Shown here piece by piece: positions 61,201 through 64,000 of a stretch of DNA of 64,000 nucleotides; position 1 is the stretch's first letter; each line of letters opens with the position of its first letter. The notes beneath the pieces are model-generated. The model did not search any database, was not told the DNA's origin, and worked only from the letters and a program-made list of their open reading frames with translations. This stretch comes from Bombus terrestris. Lineage: Eukaryota; Arthropoda; Insecta; Hymenoptera; Apidae. The stretch spans positions 11,458,501 through 11,522,500 of the forward strand of contig NC_063275.1 in the NCBI RefSeq assembly GCF_910591885.1, given 5' to 3'. Made by a program: the position numbers and the translations under genes.

Positions 61201-63223
61201 TACGATATAACGTAATACTATATAACATGATACGATATATCCTAATGCTATATAACGTTGTATCTTTAATCGCAATAGTATATAACGTTATACGTTATAT
61301 CGTAATTGTATATAACGTTATACGTTATACCGTAACAGTATATAACGTTATACGTTATATCGTAATAACATACAACGTTATACGTTATAACGTAATACTA
61401 TATAACGTGATGCGATATATCGTGATGCTATATAACGTTATACGTTATAACGTATTACTATATAACGTGATACGATATATCGTAATACTATATAATGTTA
61501 TACGATATAACGTAATACTATATAACATGATACGATATATCGTAATGCTATATAACGTAATACGTTATATCGCAATAGTATATAACGTTATACGATATAA
61601 CGTAATACTATATAACGTTATACGTTATATCGTAATAGTATATAACATGATACGATATATCGTAATGCTATATAACGTTATACGTTATATCGCAATAGTA
61701 TATAACGTTATACGTTGTATAGTAATAATATATAACGTTATACGTTATATCGTAATAGTATATAACATGATACGATATATCGTAATGCTATATAACGTTA
61801 TACGTTATATCGCAATACTATATAACGTTATACGTTGTACAGTAATAATATATAACGTTATACGTTATATCGTAATTGTATATAACGTTATACGTTATAC
61901 CGTAACTGTATATAACGTTATACGTTATATCGTAATTGTATATAACGTTATACGTTATATCGTAATTGTATATACCGTTATACGTTATATCGCAATAGTA
62001 TATACCGTTATACGTTATAACGTATTACTATAAACGAGATACGATATATCGTAATGCTATGTACCGTTATAACTTATATCGTAATAGTATATAACGTTAT
62101 GCGTTATAACGTATTACTATATAACATGATACGATATATCGTAATGCTATATAACGTTATACGTTATATCGCAATGGTATATAACGTTATACGTTATATC
62201 GTTATACTATATAACGTTATACGTTATACCGTAATAGTATATAACATGATACGATATATCGTAATGCTATATAACATGATACGATATATCCTAATGCTAT
62301 ATAACGTTATACGTTATATCGTATTACTATATAACTTTATACGTTGTGACGTAATACTATAAACCGTGATACGATATATCGTAATGCTATATAACGTTAT
62401 ACGTTATATCGCAATAGTATATAACGTTATACGTTATAACGTATTACTATATAACGAGATACGATATATCGTAATGCTATATAACGCTATAACTTGTATC
62501 GTAATAATATATAACGTTATACGTTATATCGTAATAATATATAACGTTATACGTTATATCCTAATACTATATAACGTTATACGATATAACGTAATACTAT
62601 ATAAAATGATACGATATATCCTAATACTATATAACGTTGTATCTTTAATCGCAATAGTATATAACGTTATACGTTATATCGTAATTGTATTTAACGTTAT
62701 ACGTTATACCGTAACAGTATATAACGTTATACGTTATATCGTAATAACATACAACGTTATACGTTATATCGTAATAGTATATAACATGATACGATATATC
62801 GTAACAGTATATAACGTTATACGTTATATCGTAACAGTATATAACGTTATACGTTATATCGTAACAGTATATAACGTTATACGTTATATCGTATTACTAT
62901 ATAACTTTATCCGTCGTGACGTAATACTATAAAACGTGATACGATATATCGTAATGCTATATAACGTTATACGTTATATCGCAATAGTATATAACGTTAT
63001 ACGTTATAACGTATTACTATATAACGAGATACGATATATCGTAATGCTATATAACGTTATAACTTGTATCGTAATAATATATAACGTTATACGTTATATC
63101 GTAATAGTATATAACGTTATACGTTATATCCTAATACTACATAACGTTATACGATAGAACGTAATACTATATAACATGATACGATATATCCTAAAGCTAT
63201 ATAACGTTGTATCTTTAATCGCA
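58275..63223 (+). repeat. Higher-order block H, right copy
   Basis: The junction is near 58275, where a GTATCTTTAATCGC monomer leads straight into the ATTACTATATAACGACATACG order known from 53320. Shared deletions are at 59421 and 62030. Past 63223 the sequence does not return to block-H start but carries on with the 2,399-bp unit, so the two copies differ in how many of those units follow. Confidence 0.9.
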
Positions 63224-64000
63224 ATAGTATATAACGTTATACGTTATATCGTAATTGTATATGACGTTATACGTTATACCGTAACAGTATATAACGTTAT
63301 ACGTTATATCGTAATAACATACAACGTTATACGTTATAACGTAATACTATATAACGTGATGCGATATATCGTAATGCTATATAACGTTATACGTTATATC
63401 GCAATAGTTTATAACGTTATACGTTATAACGTATTACTATATAACGAGATACGATATATCGTAATGCTATATAACGAGATACGATATATCGAAATGCTGT
63501 ATAACGTTATAACTTGTTTCGTAATAATATATAACGTTATACGTTATATCGTAATAGTATATAACGTTATACGTTATATCCTAATACTATATAACGTTAT
63601 ACGATATAACGTAATACTATATAACATGATACGATATATCCTAATGCTATATAACGTTGTATCTTTAATCGCAATAGTATATAACGTTATACGTTATATC
63701 GTAATTGTATATAACGTTATACGTTATACCGTAACAGTATATAACGTTATACGTTATATCGTAATAACATACAACGTTATACGTTATAACGTAATACTAT
63801 ATAACGTGATGCGATATATCGTGATGCTATATAACGTTATACGTTATAACGTATTACTATATAACGTGATACGATATATCGTAATACTATATAATGTTAT
63901 ACGATATAACGTAATACTATATAACATGATACGATATATCGTAATGCTATATAACGTTATACGTTATATCGCAATAGTATATAACGTTATACGATATAAC
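60450..64000 (+). repeat. 2,399-bp higher-order unit, full copy plus a second copy running off the window
   Basis: The same unit as at 55450 appears at about 60450-62850 and again from 62850 to the window end, still matching at 2,399 bp spacing (GTATCTTTAATC at 60810/63209 and 61260/63659). Differences are few, for example GTATATGACG near 63257 for GTATATAACG. The array evidently continues beyond 64000. Confidence 0.87.

Larger units (their letters stand above)
1..64000 (+). repeat. 30-bp AT-rich tandem satellite array spanning the whole window
   Basis: Every stretch of the window can be read as consecutive 30-bp monomers in the same orientation. An exact canonical copy is at 391-420: it begins GTAATAG, has AACGTT at monomer positions 13-18, and ends ACGTTATATC. 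The register stays constant for kilobases and slips at only about two dozen places. Recurrent variants include GCAATAG or GTAATGC starts, GTATTAC starts, CATGATACG or CGAGATACG centres, and CCTTGAATC or TAACTTATATC ends. I saw no stretch over 300 bases that is anything else: no gene, RNA gene, transposon or unique spacer. Arrays of this kind are typical of eukaryotic heterochromatin; the family is not one I recognise, and no host or chromosomal position can be assigned from the sequence. Confidence 0.98.

Noticed and set aside
1..64000. CRISPR array
   Set aside because: The units are contiguous, with no unique spacers between repeats and no cas genes; variation is by type and position, not by spacer.
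1..64000. Plasmid or phage iteron origin
   Set aside because: Iteron clusters are short and lie next to a replication gene; here there are about 2,130 units and no gene.
1..64000. TATA-box or promoter elements (TATATAA in nearly every monomer)
   Set aside because: The motif is part of the repeat, so its presence carries no information about transcription starts.
1..64000. Telomeric repeat or CENP-B box
   Set aside because: No TTAGGG-, TTTAGGG- or TTAGG-like run was seen, and the G+C-rich core of a CENP-B box is absent from this AT-rich monomer.

Overview
The whole 64 kb window is one uninterrupted, AT-rich, head-to-tail satellite array with a 30-bp monomer (roughly 2,130 copies; an exact canonical copy lies at 391-420). 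Array sequence runs off both ends. I found no unique DNA, transposon, RNA gene or convincing protein gene, and no inversion: every monomer points the same way. The canonical monomer is 23% G+C (7 of 30). It contains an 8-mer (ATATAACG) and its exact inverted copy (CGTTATAT), separated alternately by 5 and 9 nt. All three of its cytosines sit in CpG.

The host cannot be named from the sequence. An array of this size with nested higher-order repeats (HORs) is typical of eukaryotic heterochromatin (centromeric, pericentromeric, subtelomeric or sex-chromosome). The retained CpG argues for a host, or a locus, with little CpG methylation. No telomere repeat and no CENP-B-box-like motif was seen. These are inferences.

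On top of the 30-bp period the monomers fall into a dozen or so recognisable variant types, and their order is copied in blocks, giving a nested HOR structure. Region 1-7.4 kb holds a block repeated 4,948 bp apart, with 149-bp and 420-bp local duplications. Region 7.4-15 kb holds 810-, 1,440/1,560-, 1,800- and 720-bp duplications. Region 16.4-18.3 kb holds 300- and 749-bp duplications and is copied again at 34.6-36.35 kb. Region 21.34-35.42 kb is a direct tandem duplication of about 7.1 kb. Region 36.3-39.0 kb recurs at 47.1-49.7 kb. Region 39.1-41.3 kb has a 480-bp HOR, and 42.7-43.6 kb a 330-bp HOR in three copies. Region 44.76-48.45 kb is a 1,830-bp tandem duplication, followed by a 1,620-bp one at 51.3-54.0 kb. 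Region 53.3-63.2 kb is a 4,978/4,948-bp tandem duplication that itself contains a 2,399-bp HOR continuing past the window end.

Block spacings are multiples of 30 once a small set of frame-shifting indels is counted. There are about 24 such sites, which reduce to about ten independent events copied along with their blocks. The long open frames (the longest 587 codons, at 19866-21629) are a by-product of a period divisible by three: they read a degenerate YNVIRYIVIV decapeptide, occur on both strands, and end at recurrent variant monomers. I annotate none as a gene.
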